A DNA stretch of 64,000 nt from Halomonas sp. A11-A (GCF_003182195.1 NZ_QGTM01000001.1:310001-374000), one strand, 5' to 3'. Positions 35,509 to 45,254 are shown, counted from the stretch's first letter. Translations and numbers: made by a program. Notes: a model not told the origin generated them from the letters alone.

Positions 35509-36213
35509 TTAAGTGGCGTTGGCCAGCAGCATCTCGCGGATCTTGCCGATCGCGCGAGTGGGGTTGAGCCCCTTCGGGCAGACCGCGACGCAGTTCATGA
35601 TGCCGCGGCAGCGGAACACGGAGAAGGGATCCTCAAGCTCTGCCAGACGCTCGCGGGTCGCCTCGTCGCGGGAGTCGGCGAGGAAGCGGTAGGACTGCAG
35701 CAGGCCGGCCGGACCCACGAACTTGTCCGGGTTCCACCAGAACGACGGGCAGGAGGTGGAGCAGCAGGCGCACAGGATGCACTCGTACAGCCCGTCCAGC
35801 TTGTCGCGGTCTTCCGGCGACTGCAGACGCTCGATGGCCGGCGCCGGGGTGTTGTTCTGCAGGTACGGCTGGATGCGCTCGTACTGCTTGTAGAACAGCC
35901 CCATGTCGACCACCAGGTCGCGGATGACCGGCAGGCCCGGCAGCGGGCGCAGGACCAGCTTGCCGTTCTTCACCACCTCGGAGAGCGGGGTGATGCAGGC
36001 CAGGCCGTTCTTGCCGTTCATGTTCATGCCGTCGGAGCCACACACGCCCTCGCGGCAGCTGCGGCGATAGGCCAGGCCGTTGTCCTGCTCCTTCATCAGG
36101 TGCAGGACGTCCAGCACCATGACATCACGGCCCTGGGTGTCGACCTGGAACTCCTGCATGTAGGGCGCGGAGTCGGTTTCCGGGTTGTAGCGGTAGATGG
36201 ATACCTGAAGCAT
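35509..36213 (-). CDS. sdhB: Succinate dehydrogenase iron-sulfur subunit
   Basis: 234-aa subunit carrying three Fe-S clusters between FAD and quinone. The [2Fe-2S] site is SCREGVCGSDGMNMNG with C53, C58, D61 and C73 (aspartate as third ligand, as in E. coli). The [4Fe-4S] and [3Fe-4S] ligands are in CILCACCSTSCP and CRGIMNCVAVCPKGL. It follows sdhA by 11 nt. Confidence 0.97.
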   Translation of the reverse strand: MLQVSIYRYNPETDSAPYMQEFQVDTQGRDVMVLDVLHLMKEQDNGLAYRRSCREGVCGSDGMNMNGKNGLACITPLSEVVKNGKLVLRPLPGLPVIRDLVVDMGLFYKQYERIQPYLQNNTPAPAIERLQSPEDRDKLDGLYECILCACCSTSCPSFWWNPDKFVGPAGLLQSYRFLADSRDEATRERLAELEDPFSVFRCRGIMNCVAVCPKGLNPTRAIGKIREMLLANAT

Positions 36214-36224
36214 CGTGACTCCCC

Positions 36225-37997
36225 TCAGTAGGTGCGGACTTTCGGCTCGAACGTATCGACGGTCTTCGGCGTGAAGTTGACGTCACGCTTGCCGAGCTTC
36301 TTCTCTGCCGGGAAGTAGAGCGAGTGCTTCAGCCAGTTGACGTCGTCGCGATCCGGATAGTCGTAGCGGGAATGGGCGCCACGGCTCTCCTTGCGCTCGA
36401 GAGCGGCGATGGCGGTCGCTTCGGCGACTTCCATCAGGTTGTCCAGCTCCAGGGCCTCGACGCGCGCGGTGTTGAAGGCGTTGGACTTGTCCGGCAGGTA
36501 GGCATTGGCGATGCGCTCGCGCAGTGCGGCCAGCTGCTTGACGCCCTCGACCATGTTCTTCTCCTCGCGGAACACGCCGAAGGAGTTCTGCATGATGTTC
36601 TGCAGCTCGCGCTTGAGCTCCGGGACGGTCTCGCCGCCAGTGGACTCGTTCCAGCGGTTCATGCGCTTCATGGCCGACTCGATGTCGGACTCGGAGGCGT
36701 CGAGGTAGTCGATACCCTCGTTGAGCGCCCCCTCGATGAACATGCCGGCCGCGCGGCCGAAGACCACCAGGTCCAGCAGCGAGTTGCCGCCCAGGCGGTT
36801 GGCGCCGTGCACCGACACACAGGCCGCCTCGCCGCAGGCGAACAGACCGTTGATGATCTGGTCGTTGCCGTCGGCGTCCTGCATGATCGCCTGGCCGTGG
36901 ATGTTGGTCGGCACGCCGCCCATCATGTAGTGGCAGGTCGGCACCACCGGGATCGGCTCCTTGGCCGGGTCCACGTGGGCGAAGGTCTTGGAGAGTTCGA
37001 CGATGCCGGGCAGACGCTTGCCGAGCACTTCCTCGCCCAGGTGGTCGAGCTTCAGGAAGACGTGGTCGCCGTGCTCGCCGCAGCCGCGGCCCTCGAGGAT
37101 CTCCATCACCATGGAGCGGGCGACCACGTCGCGGCCGGCCAGGTCCTTGGCGTTGGGGGCGTAACGCTCCATGAAGCGCTCGCCATCCTTGTTGACCAGG
37201 TAGCCACCCTCACCGCGGCAGCCTTCGGTCACCAGGGTACCCGCACCGTAGATGCCGGTCGGGTGGAACTGCCACATCTCCATGTCCTGCATCGGGAAGC
37301 CGGCGCGCAGCGCCATGCCGATGCCGTCGCCGGTGTTGATCAGGGCGTTGGTGGTGGAGGCGTAGATGCGACCGGCGCCGCCGGTGGCCAGCACGGTGGC
37401 CTTGGACTTGACGTGGACCACTTCACCGGTCTCGATATCCATGGCGATGCAGCCTACCACGTCGCCGTTGGCGTTCTTGACCAGGTCAACCGCGTACCAC
37501 TCGTTGAGGAAGGTGGTATTGTTTTTCAGGTTGTTCTGATAAAGGGTGTGCAGCAGGGCGTGGCCGGTACGGTCGGCCGCGGCACAGGTACGCGCTGCCT
37601 GGCCGCCGGCACCAAAGTCCTTGGACTGACCACCGAACGGACGCTGATAGATGCGGCCGTTGTCGAAACGGGAAAACGGCAGGCCCATGTGCTCGAGCTC
37701 GAAGACCGCCTTGGGGCCCTCGGAACACATGTACTCGGCGGCGTCCTGGTCGGCGATGTAGTCGCCGCCCTTGACGGTGTCATACATGTGCCAGCGCCAG
37801 TCGTCGTTGGGGTCAGCAGACGCGATGGCGCAGGTGATGCCGCCTTGGGCGGAAACGGTATGGGAGCGGGTCGGGAAAACCTTGGACAGCACGGCGGTCT
37901 TCTTGCCGGACTTGGCAAGCTCCAGGGCGGCACGCAGGCCGGCACCGCCACCGCCGATGATAATGGCGTCGAAGGAAAGGCTACGCAGGTTGGACAT
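36225..37997 (-). CDS. sdhA: Succinate dehydrogenase flavoprotein subunit
   Basis: 590-aa catalytic subunit. The FAD-binding motif is [17 protein letters not shown] and the covalent FAD histidine is in [13 protein letters not shown] (H46). The [20 protein letters not shown] substrate-binding segment and C-terminal [10 protein letters not shown] motif are present. It follows sdhD by 3 nt, so the sdhCDAB genes form one operon. Confidence 0.97.
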   Translation of the reverse strand: MSNLRSLSFDAIIIGGGGAGLRAALELAKSGKKTAVLSKVFPTRSHTVSAQGGITCAIASADPNDDWRWHMYDTVKGGDYIADQDAAEYMCSEGPKAVFELEHMGLPFSRFDNGRIYQRPFGGQSKDFGAGGQAARTCAAADRTGHALLHTLYQNNLKNNTTFLNEWYAVDLVKNANGDVVGCIAMDIETGEVVHVKSKATVLATGGAGRIYASTTNALINTGDGIGMALRAGFPMQDMEMWQFHPTGIYGAGTLVTEGCRGEGGYLVNKDGERFMERYAPNAKDLAGRDVVARSMVMEILEGRGCGEHGDHVFLKLDHLGEEVLGKRLPGIVELSKTFAHVDPAKEPIPVVPTCHYMMGGVPTNIHGQAIMQDADGNDQIINGLFACGEAACVSVHGANRLGGNSLLDLVVFGRAAGMFIEGALNEGIDYLDASESDIESAMKRMNRWNESTGGETVPELKRELQNIMQNSFGVFREEKNMVEGVKQLAALRERIANAYLPDKSNAFNTARVEALELDNLMEVAEATAIAALERKESRGAHSRYDYPDRDDVNWLKHSLYFPAEKKLGKRDVNFTPKTVDTFEPKVRTY

Positions 37998-38000
37998 GTA

Positions 38001-38348
38001 TCAGGCTCCCCACAGAATCTGAATGCCCCAGACCAGGAACACGAAGATGGCCAGGATGATGACGGTCTGGGCGCCGACGCGAAGGCCGGTCGGCTTGAGG
38101 TAGTCGGTTGTCACGGTCCACAGCCCGATCCAGGCGTGGGCGGCCAGCGACACGAAGGCCAGCAGCGAAAAGATGCGCATCCAAGTCTGGGCGAACAGGC
38201 CGCTCCAGGTGGCATAGTCGAGACCCGGATTGAACAGCAGGTAGAGAACGATGAAGACAGTGTAGAGCGCCAGGATGACCGCCGACACGCGCTGAACCAG
38301 CCAGTCGGAGAGGCCACTGCGGCCGAAATTCGTGATGTTGGTTACCAT
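38001..38348 (-). CDS. sdhD: Succinate dehydrogenase membrane anchor subunit
   Basis: 115-aa subunit with three membrane helices. The N-terminal SDWLVQRVSAVILALYTVF holds quinone-site residues, and LAAHAWIGLWTVTTDYLK contains the conserved heme/quinone region histidine and D-Y pair. It overlaps the end of sdhC by 7 nt. Confidence 0.93.
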   Translation of the reverse strand: MVTNITNFGRSGLSDWLVQRVSAVILALYTVFIVLYLLFNPGLDYATWSGLFAQTWMRIFSLLAFVSLAAHAWIGLWTVTTDYLKPTGLRVGAQTVIILAIFVFLVWGIQILWGA

Positions 38349-38719
38349 ACCCAGACTCCCGCCAGAATGATCAGGACCGCACTCACCACCACGGTGATCT
38401 GCGCCTTCTTGACGCCACCCTCGAGGGTCACGCCGATATCTGCGTCCATCAGCAGGTGCTTGATGCCGGCCACGAAGTGGAAGGCCAGCGCCGAGAGCAG
38501 GCCCCAGGCGATCAGCTTGGCCAGGAAGTTGTTGGCCAGCGCATCACTCACCGCGGCGAAGCCGGCCGGGGAGGAGAGCGACTTGCTCAGGGCCCAGAAG
38601 GCGAAGATCAGGCCAACAAACAGGATCACGCCGGTGATGCGATGGGTGATGGAGGTCAGGGCGGGGAGGGGGAACTGTATCGTGGACAGATCCAGGTTTA
38701 CGGGTCGTTTACTATTCAC
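38342..38719 (-). CDS. sdhC: Succinate dehydrogenase cytochrome b556 subunit
   Basis: 125-aa subunit with three membrane helices. It starts MNSKRPVNLDLSTIQFPLPA, has the SITHRITGVILF quinone-site motif, and the heme-ligand histidine in AFHFVAGIKHLLMD. First gene of the leftward sdhCDAB operon, with a good sigma-70 promoter about 130 nt upstream and gltA divergent beyond it. Confidence 0.95.
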   Translation of the reverse strand: MNSKRPVNLDLSTIQFPLPALTSITHRITGVILFVGLIFAFWALSKSLSSPAGFAAVSDALANNFLAKLIAWGLLSALAFHFVAGIKHLLMDADIGVTLEGGVKKAQITVVVSAVLIILAGVWVW

Positions 38720-38851
38720 GGCTCTCTACACACTCTCTATGGCCCACTTGAGGACGGAACGGGCAAGGTCCAAGCGGGCGGTGGTTTCGGGAAGGAGCGG
38801 CACTCACCGTTGAAGGCAAGACCGCCTGTTCCTGCCAGTCGCGCGGGGTGG

Positions 38852-38880
38852 ATTATAGGGACATGGCCGGGCCATGACAA
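38852..38880 (-). promoter_or_regulatory. sdhC promoter with palindromic spacer
   Basis: On the minus strand TTGTCA (38875-38880), a 17-nt spacer, then TATAAT (38852-38857). The spacer carries CATGGCCGGGCCATG (38862-38876), a perfect 7-bp inverted repeat around one base, positioned like an operator. The predicted start is near 38845. Confidence 0.72.
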
Positions 38881-39053
38881 ACGCAGCGGCGGCCAACTAG
38901 ACCATGGTGCAAAGGGTGTCGACAGCCATTAGACGCCTGCTCCGGCACACCCGACCCCGGCGCCCGGGCAGGCGTGGTGCAAAGCACCAATTATCATACA
39001 ATAGTTATATGTTCCTTGGCGGCTCGTACAGTGGCGAGGTCACCATGGGCTAA

Positions 39054-39081
39054 TTGACAATCGCTGGAACGCTTCTATAGT
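39054..39081 (+). promoter_or_regulatory. gltA sigma-70 promoter
   Basis: TTGACA (39054-39059), a 16-nt spacer, then TATAGT (39076-39081). The predicted start near 39088 gives a leader of about 84 nt. The 38720-39171 gap holds this promoter, the sdhC promoter and no gene. Confidence 0.75.
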
Positions 39082-39171
39082 GGGCGAACCTTTTCGCCGG
39101 CATCCCCCGCGAAGATACTCACAGAAAGAACGACTTATCGCCCTAATCACGAACTCGAGAGGAGGCCTTGC

Positions 39172-40455
39172 ATGGCTGACAGGAAAGCGACGCTGACGGT
39201 AGACGGCCTGGAGAAGACCATCGAACTGCCTGTCTATTCGGGCACCCTGGGCCCCGACGTGATCGATGTACGCGGGCTCGGCGCCGAAGGCCTGTTCACC
39301 TACGACCCCGGCTTCATGGCCACCTCCTCCTGCCAGTCCGCCATCACCTATATCGATGGCGGCAAGGGCGTTCTGCTGCATCGCGGCTACCCGATCGAGC
39401 AGCTGGCCAAGGAGTCCAACTTCGTCGAGATGTGCTACCTGCTGCTGTTTGGCGAGCTGCCCGACGATGCGCAGTACGCCGACTTCGAGTCGCGGGTGCG
39501 CAACCACACCATGGTCCACGACCAGATCACCAACTTCTTCAAGGGTTTCCGCCGCGACGCCCACCCGATGTCGATCTTGTGTGGCGTGGTGGGCGGCCTG
39601 GCGGCCTTCTACCACGACCATATGGACATCACCGTGGAGGAGGACCGCATCATCAGTGCAGTGCGCCTGATCGCCAAGATGCCGACCATCGCCGCGATGT
39701 CCTACAAGTACAACGTGGGCCAGCCCTTCAACTACCCGCGCAACGACCTGAGCTATGCAGAGAACTTCCTCTACATGATGTTCAGCACCCCGTGCGAGGA
39801 GTACAAGGTCAACCCGGTCTACGCCAGGGCCATGGACCGCATCTTCATGCTGCATGCGGACCACGAGCAGAACGCCTCCACCTCCACGGTGCGTCTGGCC
39901 GGCTCCACCGGCGCCAACCCCTTCGCCTGCATCAGCGCCGGCATCGCCGCCCTGTGGGGCCCTGCCCACGGCGGCGCCAACGAGGCGGTGCTGAAGATGC
40001 TCGACGAGATCGGCGACGACTCCGAAGAGAACATCCAACGCTTCATCGACAAGGCCAAGGACAAGGATGACCCCTTCAAGCTGATGGGCTTCGGCCACCG
40101 CGTCTATCGCAACTTCGACCCGCGCGCCAAGGTCATGAAGGAGACCTGCGACGAGGTGCTGGCGGAGCTCGGCATCGACGATCCCCAACTGAAGATTGCC
40201 AAGCGCCTGGAGCAGATCGCCCTGGAGGACGAGTACTTCGTCGAGCGCCAGCTCTATCCCAACGTCGACTTCTACTCCGGCATCATCCTCAAGGCCATGG
40301 GCATTCCGACCAACATGTTCACCGTGATCTTCGCGGTGTCCCGCACCATCGGCTGGATCTCCCACTGGCACGAGATGCTGAGCGACAGCTACAAGATCGG
40401 CCGTCCGCGTCAGCTCTACACCGGCCACACCCAGCGCGACTATCCTGCCAAGTAA
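39172..40455 (+). CDS. gltA: Citrate synthase (type II, hexameric)
   Basis: 427-aa citrate synthase. Catalytic residues are visible as H266 in [10 protein letters not shown]309 in GFGHRVY and D366 in NVDFYSG. Length and the [20 protein letters not shown] segment match the NADH-sensitive gammaproteobacterial type. A GAGAGGAGG ribosome-binding site precedes the ATG. It diverges from sdhCDAB and is followed by a terminator, so it is monocistronic. Confidence 0.97.
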   Translation: MADRKATLTVDGLEKTIELPVYSGTLGPDVIDVRGLGAEGLFTYDPGFMATSSCQSAITYIDGGKGVLLHRGYPIEQLAKESNFVEMCYLLLFGELPDDAQYADFESRVRNHTMVHDQITNFFKGFRRDAHPMSILCGVVGGLAAFYHDHMDITVEEDRIISAVRLIAKMPTIAAMSYKYNVGQPFNYPRNDLSYAENFLYMMFSTPCEEYKVNPVYARAMDRIFMLHADHEQNASTSTVRLAGSTGANPFACISAGIAALWGPAHGGANEAVLKMLDEIGDDSEENIQRFIDKAKDKDDPFKLMGFGHRVYRNFDPRAKVMKETCDEVLAELGIDDPQLKIAKRLEQIALEDEYFVERQLYPNVDFYSGIILKAMGIPTNMFTVIFAVSRTIGWISHWHEMLSDSYKIGRPRQLYTGHTQRDYPAK

Positions 40456-40495
40456 GCCATCGGCAGGTGCGGCCACACCCGCATGCGCTACCCTA

Positions 40496-40523
40496 CAGAA
40501 AGCCGCCCTCGGGCGGCTTTCTG
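40496..40523 (+). terminator. Terminator of gltA
   Basis: Palindrome from 40496 to 40523: CAGAAAGCCGCC pairs with GGCGGCTTTCTG around a 4-nt loop, with TTTC inside the right arm. It lies 40 nt after the gltA stop codon. Confidence 0.8.
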
Positions 40524-40565
40524 CGTCGCGCCCCCCAACCTTTCCAACCAGAGTGAGCAGTCAGG

Positions 40566-41456
40566 ATGAGCAAGAGCATCTCTAAAGTCGCCTTCATCGG
40601 CCTGGGCGTGATGGGCTATCCCATGGCCGGCCACCTGGCCCGCGCCGGGCTCGAGGTCCGCGTCTACAATCGCACCGAGGCCCGCGCCGCCGCCTGGGTC
40701 GCCGAACATGGCGGCAGCCACCACCCCACCCCCCAGGAGGCCGCGAGCGGCGCCGACCTGGTGCTGGTCTGCGTGGGCAACGACGATGACGTGCGCCAGG
40801 TCACCACGGGCGAGCAGGGCGCGCTCTCCGGCATGGCAGAGGGCAGCCTGCTGGTGGACCACACCACCGCCTCGGCGGAGCTTGCCCTGGAGCTGGATGC
40901 CGCCTGCCGAGAGCGCGGCATCGGCTTCGTCGACGCCCCGGTCTCCGGCGGCCAGCAGGGTGCCCAGAACGGCGCTCTGACCATCATGTGCGGCGGCGAG
41001 GAGGACGACTTCGCACGCGCCGAAGCCGTGCTCGCCCACTATGGCCGTGCGGTGACCCTGATGGGTGCCGCCGGCAGCGGCCAGCTCACCAAGATGGTCA
41101 ACCAGATCTGTATCGCCGGCCTGGTCCAGGGGCTGGCCGAGGGGCTGCACTTCGCCGAGCAGGCCGGCCTCGACCAGCAGCGGGTGGTGGATGTCATCTC
41201 CAAGGGGGCGGCCGGCTCCTGGCAGATGGAGAACCGCCACGCCACCATGATCGCCGACGAGTACGACCACGGCTTCGCGGTGGACTGGATGCGCAAGGAT
41301 CTCGGCATCTGCCTGGCGCAGGCCCGCCAGCTGCAGGCGCGACTGCCGGTCACCGCTCTGGTCGACCAGTTCTATGCCGATGTCCAGGTGATGGGCGGCG
41401 GCCGCTGGGACACCTCCTCGCTGCTGCGCCGACTGCGCGCCGTGGGCCAGCGCTGA
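40566..41456 (+). CDS. NAD(P)-dependent beta-hydroxyacid dehydrogenase (3-hydroxyisobutyrate dehydrogenase family)
   Basis: 296-aa protein. The Rossmann motif is AFIGLGVMGYPMAGHLARAG; the substrate motif is FVDAPVSGGQQGAQNGALTI; the catalytic lysine is K176 in GQLTKMVNQ; a helical C-terminal domain with VDWMRKDLGICLAQA follows. This is the 3-hydroxyisobutyrate / tartronate semialdehyde reductase superfamily, and the substrate cannot be read from sequence. It stands alone after gltA. Confidence 0.88.
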   Translation: MSKSISKVAFIGLGVMGYPMAGHLARAGLEVRVYNRTEARAAAWVAEHGGSHHPTPQEAASGADLVLVCVGNDDDVRQVTTGEQGALSGMAEGSLLVDHTTASAELALELDAACRERGIGFVDAPVSGGQQGAQNGALTIMCGGEEDDFARAEAVLAHYGRAVTLMGAAGSGQLTKMVNQICIAGLVQGLAEGLHFAEQAGLDQQRVVDVISKGAAGSWQMENRHATMIADEYDHGFAVDWMRKDLGICLAQARQLQARLPVTALVDQFYADVQVMGGGRWDTSSLLRRLRAVGQR

Positions 41457-41570
41457 GCCTCAGGGCGGCGCCCCGGCGCCGCCCTTCCCCCCTCCCCCGC
41501 CAGTATTAGTCTCCCCCTCTTTTCAGGTTGACAAAAGCCATACTGCACAGCGCCAGAGGCTTACTCGCCG

Positions 41571-41593
41571 TTGTCCACACATTCTGTGGATAA
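41571..41593. promoter_or_regulatory. Inverted pair of DnaA-box-like sites in a low-GC gap
   Basis: TTGTCCACA (41571-41579) and TGTGGATAA (41585-41593; a perfect TTATCCACA on the minus strand) face each other 5 nt apart. The gap 41457-41865 is much poorer in GC than its surroundings; it has GATC sites at 41625, 41657 and 41668, an AT-rich stretch at 41651-41710, and a CTGTGCACAG palindrome at 41739. No convincing gene is seen there. Whether this is a DnaA-binding regulatory site is unknown. Confidence 0.45.
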
Positions 41594-41865
41594 ACCTGTT
41601 CACAACCGCAAGAAAAGGCCGTCAGATCGCCATGAACTGGGGGCTGAGCTCAGATTGATCAATTTTTGATCTTGTATAAACCATTGATTTTGAAAGGCTT
41701 TATGAAAAAGCCTGTAGACACGGGCGATTGCAGACCTGCTGTGCACAGGCGTACCGACGGAACCCCGCCTGGTGGACAAGTCAAGCAGAAATCGCCCCGC
41801 AAGAGGGGCCCCAAGAGGGAGATAACGTGAGAGGCATCAACGCTGGCGACCGCCACCGGGCGATG

Positions 41866-41896
41866 AAAAAAGGGCACTCAGAGAGAGTGCCCTTTT
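41866..41896 (-). terminator. Terminator of the tRNA-Ala/tRNA-Glu transcript
   Basis: Perfect 12-bp stem, AAAAGGGCACTC (41868-41879) and GAGTGCCCTTTT (41885-41896), followed leftward by a run of T on the minus strand. It lies 9 nt past the tRNA-Glu CCA end. Confidence 0.9.
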
Positions 41897-41905
41897 CAGG
41901 AAGAG

Positions 41906-41981
41906 TGGCGTCCCATAGGGGGTTCGAACCCCTGTTCCCGCCGTGAAAGGGCGGTGTCCTAGGCCACTAGACGAATGGGAC
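41906..41981 (-). tRNA. tRNA-Glu (anticodon TTC)
   Basis: 76-nt cloverleaf with encoded CCA. The acceptor begins GTCCCATTCGTCTAG; the anticodon loop is CTTTCAC (anticodon TTC, complement at 41945-41947); the T-arm is AGGGGTTCGAACCCCCT. It closely matches bacterial tRNA-Glu. Confidence 0.97.
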
Positions 41982-42001
41982 GCAGGTGTCGTTCGAGGGG
42001 T

Positions 42002-42077
42002 TGGTGGAGCCTAGCGGGATCGAACCGCTGACCTCAACACTGCCAGTGTTGCGCTCTCCCAGCTGAGCTAAGGCCCC
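42002..42077 (-). tRNA. tRNA-Ala (anticodon GGC)
   Basis: 76-nt cloverleaf with encoded CCA. It starts GGGGCCTTAGCTCAGCTGGG; the anticodon loop is CTGGCAG (anticodon GGC, complement at 42042-42044); the T-arm is GCGGTTCGATCCCGC. It lies 20 nt upstream of tRNA-Glu in the same transcript. Confidence 0.97.
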
Positions 42078-42097
42078 GTGCCCTGAAGACGAGTCGT

Positions 42098-42126
42098 ATA
42101 GTACTGATTAACCTCGCCTTCGTCAA
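42098..42126 (-). promoter_or_regulatory. Promoter of the tRNA-Ala/tRNA-Glu operon
   Basis: On the minus strand TTGACG (42121-42126), a 17-nt spacer, then TACTAT (42098-42103), placing the start about 14 nt before the 5' end of tRNA-Ala. Just upstream, 42129-42146 forms a GGAAAA/TTTTCC hairpin that may end the gltX transcript. Confidence 0.7.
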
Positions 42127-42280
42127 CAAGGAAAACGGCTTTTTCCTGCTGCGCTCGATATCCAGGCCGCCGGCGGTGCTCGCTCTCCTCATGTAGCAGG
42201 CTACACTCCGGGAGCTGCGCTCCGGCGGTGACCAGCCTATCATCGCTCGCGACGGAAATAGGCGCGCTTTCCCCTACTTA

Positions 42281-43759
42281 TTACAGATCTCGGAACTCCT
42301 TCTCGAAGCGCTTGGCCTGCTTCTTGGAGACGCCGCCGAGCACCTCGATGGCGTGGCGCAGGCGCGCCCGGGTCATATCGGAGCCGAGGATCGCCATGGC
42401 GTCCATCACCGAGGTGCTGGAGGGAGAGCCGGTCACGGCGATGAAGACCGGCGCCAGGAACTCCTTCATCTTGAGGTCGAAGTGGGCGGCCAGCGCCTTG
42501 ACCTCAGCCAGCAGCGCCTCCTTGTGCCAGGCGGGCAGCGTCTCCAGGCGCCACACCAGGAACTGCAGCAGCTTGAGCAGGTCCTCGCGCCCCAGCTTGA
42601 CGCCATCGAAGCTCTCCTCGCTGATCCGCGGCAGCCCCGAGAAGAAGTGGCCCGCCAGGGGCACCACCTCGGAGAGGGTCTCCACCCGCGGGCGCACCTG
42701 CGGCAGGATCTCCTTCACATAGCGCTCGTTGAAGGCCCACTCCATCAGCGCCCTGAGGAAGGCGTCGTCGTCGAGCTCCTCGCGGATATAGAGGCCATTG
42801 AGCCAGGTCAGCTTCTCGAGGTCGAAGACCGGGCCGCCCAGCGAGACCCGCTGGATATCGAAATGGGCCATCATCTCGTCGAGGCTGAACTTCTCGCGCT
42901 CGTCGGGCATCGACCACCCCATCCGGCCCAGGTAGTTGATCACCGCCTGGGGCAGGTAGCCCATGCGCCGGTAGTAGTTGATCGAGGTCGGGTTCTTGCG
43001 CTTGGAGAGCTTCGACTTGTCGGGATTGCGCAGCAGCGGCATATGGCAGAGCTCGGGCATCTCCCAGCCGAAGTACTCGTAGAGCAGCTGGTGCTTGGGC
43101 GCCGAGTTGATCCACTCCTCACCGCGCAGCACATGGGTAATCCCCATCAGGTGGTCATCGACCACGTTGGCCAGGTGATAGGTGGGCATGCCGTCGGACT
43201 TGAGCAGGATCTGGGCATCCACCTGGGCCCAGTCCACCTCGATGGTGCCGCGCAGCATGTCCTGGATCACGCAGGTGCCGCTGGCAGGCACCGCCATGCG
43301 CACCACGTAGGGCCAGCCCTCCTTCTCGCGGCGCGCCTGCTCCTCGGCGGGCAGGGCGAGGTCCGCGGGCTTGAGCGCCAGGTGCATGCCGGCAGCCTTG
43401 CGCGCCTCGCGCAGCTCATCGAGCTCCTCGCTGGTGCGGTAGCACTTGAAGGCGTGCCCCGCCTCGATCAGCTGGCGGGCGTACTCGGCGTAGATGTCGC
43501 CGCGCTCGCTCTGGCGATAGGGCCCATGGGGGCCACCCACGTCGGGGCCCTCGTCCCACTCCAGGCCCAGCCAGCGCAGGGAGTCGAGGATCATCTGCTC
43601 GGACTCGGCCGTCGAGCGCACCCGGTCGGTGTCCTCGATGCGCAGGATGAACTGGCCGCCGTGCTGGCGGGCGAAGCAGAGGTTGAACAGGGCGATGTAG
43701 GCGGTGCCGACGTGGGGATCGCCGGTCGGTGACGGCGCGATACGCGTGCGTACGGTCAT
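42281..43759 (-). CDS. gltX: Glutamate-tRNA ligase
   Basis: 492-aa class I aminoacyl-tRNA synthetase. The HIGH-type motif is in [16 protein letters not shown] and the KMSKS-type motif is KSKLSKRKN. The catalytic core and the C-terminal anticodon-binding alpha-helical cage are full length. The frame is open to 43834, but the ATG at 43759 ([15 protein letters not shown]) is the conserved start. It lies just upstream of the tRNA-Ala/tRNA-Glu genes, so the enzyme and its tRNA substrate are adjacent. Confidence 0.96.
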   Translation of the reverse strand: MTVRTRIAPSPTGDPHVGTAYIALFNLCFARQHGGQFILRIEDTDRVRSTAESEQMILDSLRWLGLEWDEGPDVGGPHGPYRQSERGDIYAEYARQLIEAGHAFKCYRTSEELDELREARKAAGMHLALKPADLALPAEEQARREKEGWPYVVRMAVPASGTCVIQDMLRGTIEVDWAQVDAQILLKSDGMPTYHLANVVDDHLMGITHVLRGEEWINSAPKHQLLYEYFGWEMPELCHMPLLRNPDKSKLSKRKNPTSINYYRRMGYLPQAVINYLGRMGWSMPDEREKFSLDEMMAHFDIQRVSLGGPVFDLEKLTWLNGLYIREELDDDAFLRALMEWAFNERYVKEILPQVRPRVETLSEVVPLAGHFFSGLPRISEESFDGVKLGREDLLKLLQFLVWRLETLPAWHKEALLAEVKALAAHFDLKMKEFLAPVFIAVTGSPSSTSVMDAMAILGSDMTRARLRHAIEVLGGVSKKQAKRFEKEFRDL

Positions 43760-43970
43760 GTCGTTGCGGTGTCCCGATGCTGGTGGAAGAATGGCCGCAT
43801 TATACGCACCTGCCGCCCGCTCGGCAGCCGTCACCGGGAATCATCCGCGTGGAGCGCGGTCAATCAACGTTGATGCGCGTTATTGCACAGCCGCACAGGA
43901 TCCCGGATGATCGTCGCCGGCTTTTCCTAACGTTCCGATAACACAAGACATGCAACGACAGGATGAAGAG

Positions 43971-44561
43971 ATGGATTCACTAGGCCCGCGCATCAAGGAG
44001 CTCCGTCTGGAGGCCAACCTCAACAAGGCGGCCCTGGCTCGACGGGTAGGCGTTTCGGACGTGACCATCTCCTACTGGGAGTCGGGCGCCATCCGCCAGA
44101 TCGGCCACGAGCGGCTGGTGGCGCTGTCCCAGGCCCTGGGCTGCCCCCTGTCGCGGCTGCTGGAGGGCGAGAACGGCGGCCGGGCCGCCCCTCTCTACTT
44201 GCGCAGCCAGCCCCCCGCCCCCTGGCAGGACCCCGCCGCCGGACGCATCGAGCTGCCCTTCGAGCTGGTGCCCGCCCAGCAGTGGGAGGGAGAGTGCTTC
44301 CTGCTGACCCCGGCCCCTGGCGAGCATTTCGACTTCCTGAGCGAAGGTGACCTGGTCGCCGTGGCCCCCACCGACATCTTCCATCAGACCGGGCTCTACC
44401 TGGTCGAGCGAGAGGGGCGTCACTGCATTCGTCGCGTCAGCCAGGACGATGACGGCAAGCTGCTGTTCAGCGCCGAGGAGAGCGACCGGGTCGAAGGCTA
44501 TACCCCCGATACCCGGCTGCTGGGCAAGCTGGTGGCCCGCTGGCAGACCGCCTCACTCTGA
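43971..44561 (+). CDS. XRE family regulator with degenerate S24-like C-terminal domain
   Basis: 196-aa protein. The HTH is at about residues 6-60 (IKELRLEANLNKAALARRVG, VSDVTISYWESG). The C-terminal region (95-190) has the layout of an S24/LexA-like domain, with GDLVAVAPTD in place of the usual GDLV segment. However, the catalytic serine position (normally GDSM) reads GECFLLT, and the lysine position is IRRV, so self-cleavage is not expected. This start is preferred over an ATG at 43950 because an AGGATGAAGAG precedes it. Target unknown; it could be a phage-derived repressor or a housekeeping regulator. Confidence 0.75.
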   Translation: MDSLGPRIKELRLEANLNKAALARRVGVSDVTISYWESGAIRQIGHERLVALSQALGCPLSRLLEGENGGRAAPLYLRSQPPAPWQDPAAGRIELPFELVPAQQWEGECFLLTPAPGEHFDFLSEGDLVAVAPTDIFHQTGLYLVEREGRHCIRRVSQDDDGKLLFSAEESDRVEGYTPDTRLLGKLVARWQTASL

Positions 44562-44580
44562 GGCGGCCCTCTTCCTCCCC

Positions 44581-45183
44581 CTACTCGACGCCCAGCACCT
44601 CGACCCGATCATCGGTGCGACGGGGCTCGCTGCCCACCAGGAAACGCCGGGAGGCACTGGCCACCTGCCCCAGGCCGTGTCGTGAGGTACTCACCAGCGG
44701 ACCGCTCAGGTGCTCGCCCTGCTGGCCGATCTTCCGCCGCACCTCCAGCGGCTGCACGCTGGCCTCGGGCAGGTTCACGGTAATGGTGTAGCCGCCGTCC
44801 GGCAGGCCACTGCCCGGGCCGAAGGGACCGGCATGGAAGCGCCCCTCCTGCAGGGTGGTGCGCTGCTGCCAGCGCACGCCGCTCAGTTCCCGCTCCACCA
44901 CGATCTGCAGCCTCGCCCCCTCGGGCAGATTGCTCTCCCCCTCGACCATCAGCCGCCGGTCGGTGCGCAGGCTGGCCGCGAACTCGATGACGACCGGCTC
45001 GTCGAAGGGTGCCACCTCGGGTTCCGGTTCGGGCGCCGGCGCCTCGACGACCACCTCCGCTTCCGGCTCCTCTGCCGGCGCCTCGGGCGCCGCGTCACCA
45101 TTATCGGCGCCGCCGCAGCCCGCCAGCAGCACCAGCAGCACCAGCAGCAGCCCCAGGCTGCATCCTCGATACCACAGCTTCAT
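44581..45183 (-). CDS. Hypothetical lipoprotein
   Basis: 200-aa predicted lipoprotein. The signal peptide is a long Leu/Val run ending in LAGC (Cys23). A Pro/Glu/Ala-rich acidic linker follows (about 28-60), then a beta-rich domain (about 62-200) with FAASLRTDRRLMVEGESNLP and DGGYTITVNLPEASVQP, which looks immunoglobulin-like. A GGGAGG ribosome-binding site lies upstream of the ATG at 45183. No family is recognised. It lies downstream of the DksA/TraR-type gene on the same strand. Confidence 0.7.
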   Translation of the reverse strand: MKLWYRGCSLGLLLVLLVLLAGCGGADNGDAAPEAPAEEPEAEVVVEAPAPEPEPEVAPFDEPVVIEFAASLRTDRRLMVEGESNLPEGARLQIVVERELSGVRWQQRTTLQEGRFHAGPFGPGSGLPDGGYTITVNLPEASVQPLEVRRKIGQQGEHLSGPLVSTSRHGLGQVASASRRFLVGSEPRRTDDRVEVLGVE

Positions 45184-45254
45184 GCATGACCTCCCAAGCG
45201 ATGACTCCCAGGCCAAGGCTATCATCGGCTCGGGCTGCCCGTCCCGTGAACCAC

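Noticed and set aside
41571..41710. Chromosomal replication origin
   Set aside because: Only two good DnaA boxes, and none of dnaA, dnaN, rpmH or gidA is nearby. A regulatory or titration site is more modest and fits better.
41659..41877. 72-codon minus-strand frame in the gap before the tRNAs
   Set aside because: It overlaps the tRNA terminator, has no ribosome-binding site, and no recognisable protein features. The gap is better read as non-coding.
42192..42205. TGTAGC-AG-GCTACA as a third copy of the aceA-type element
   Set aside because: Half-sites resemble it, but the centre is 2 nt rather than 5, no matching -35/-10 follows at the fixed distance, and it lies between gltX and the tRNAs.
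42034..42243. 69-codon minus-strand frame covering tRNA-Ala
   Set aside because: It overlaps a complete tRNA gene and its promoter, so translation is not credible.
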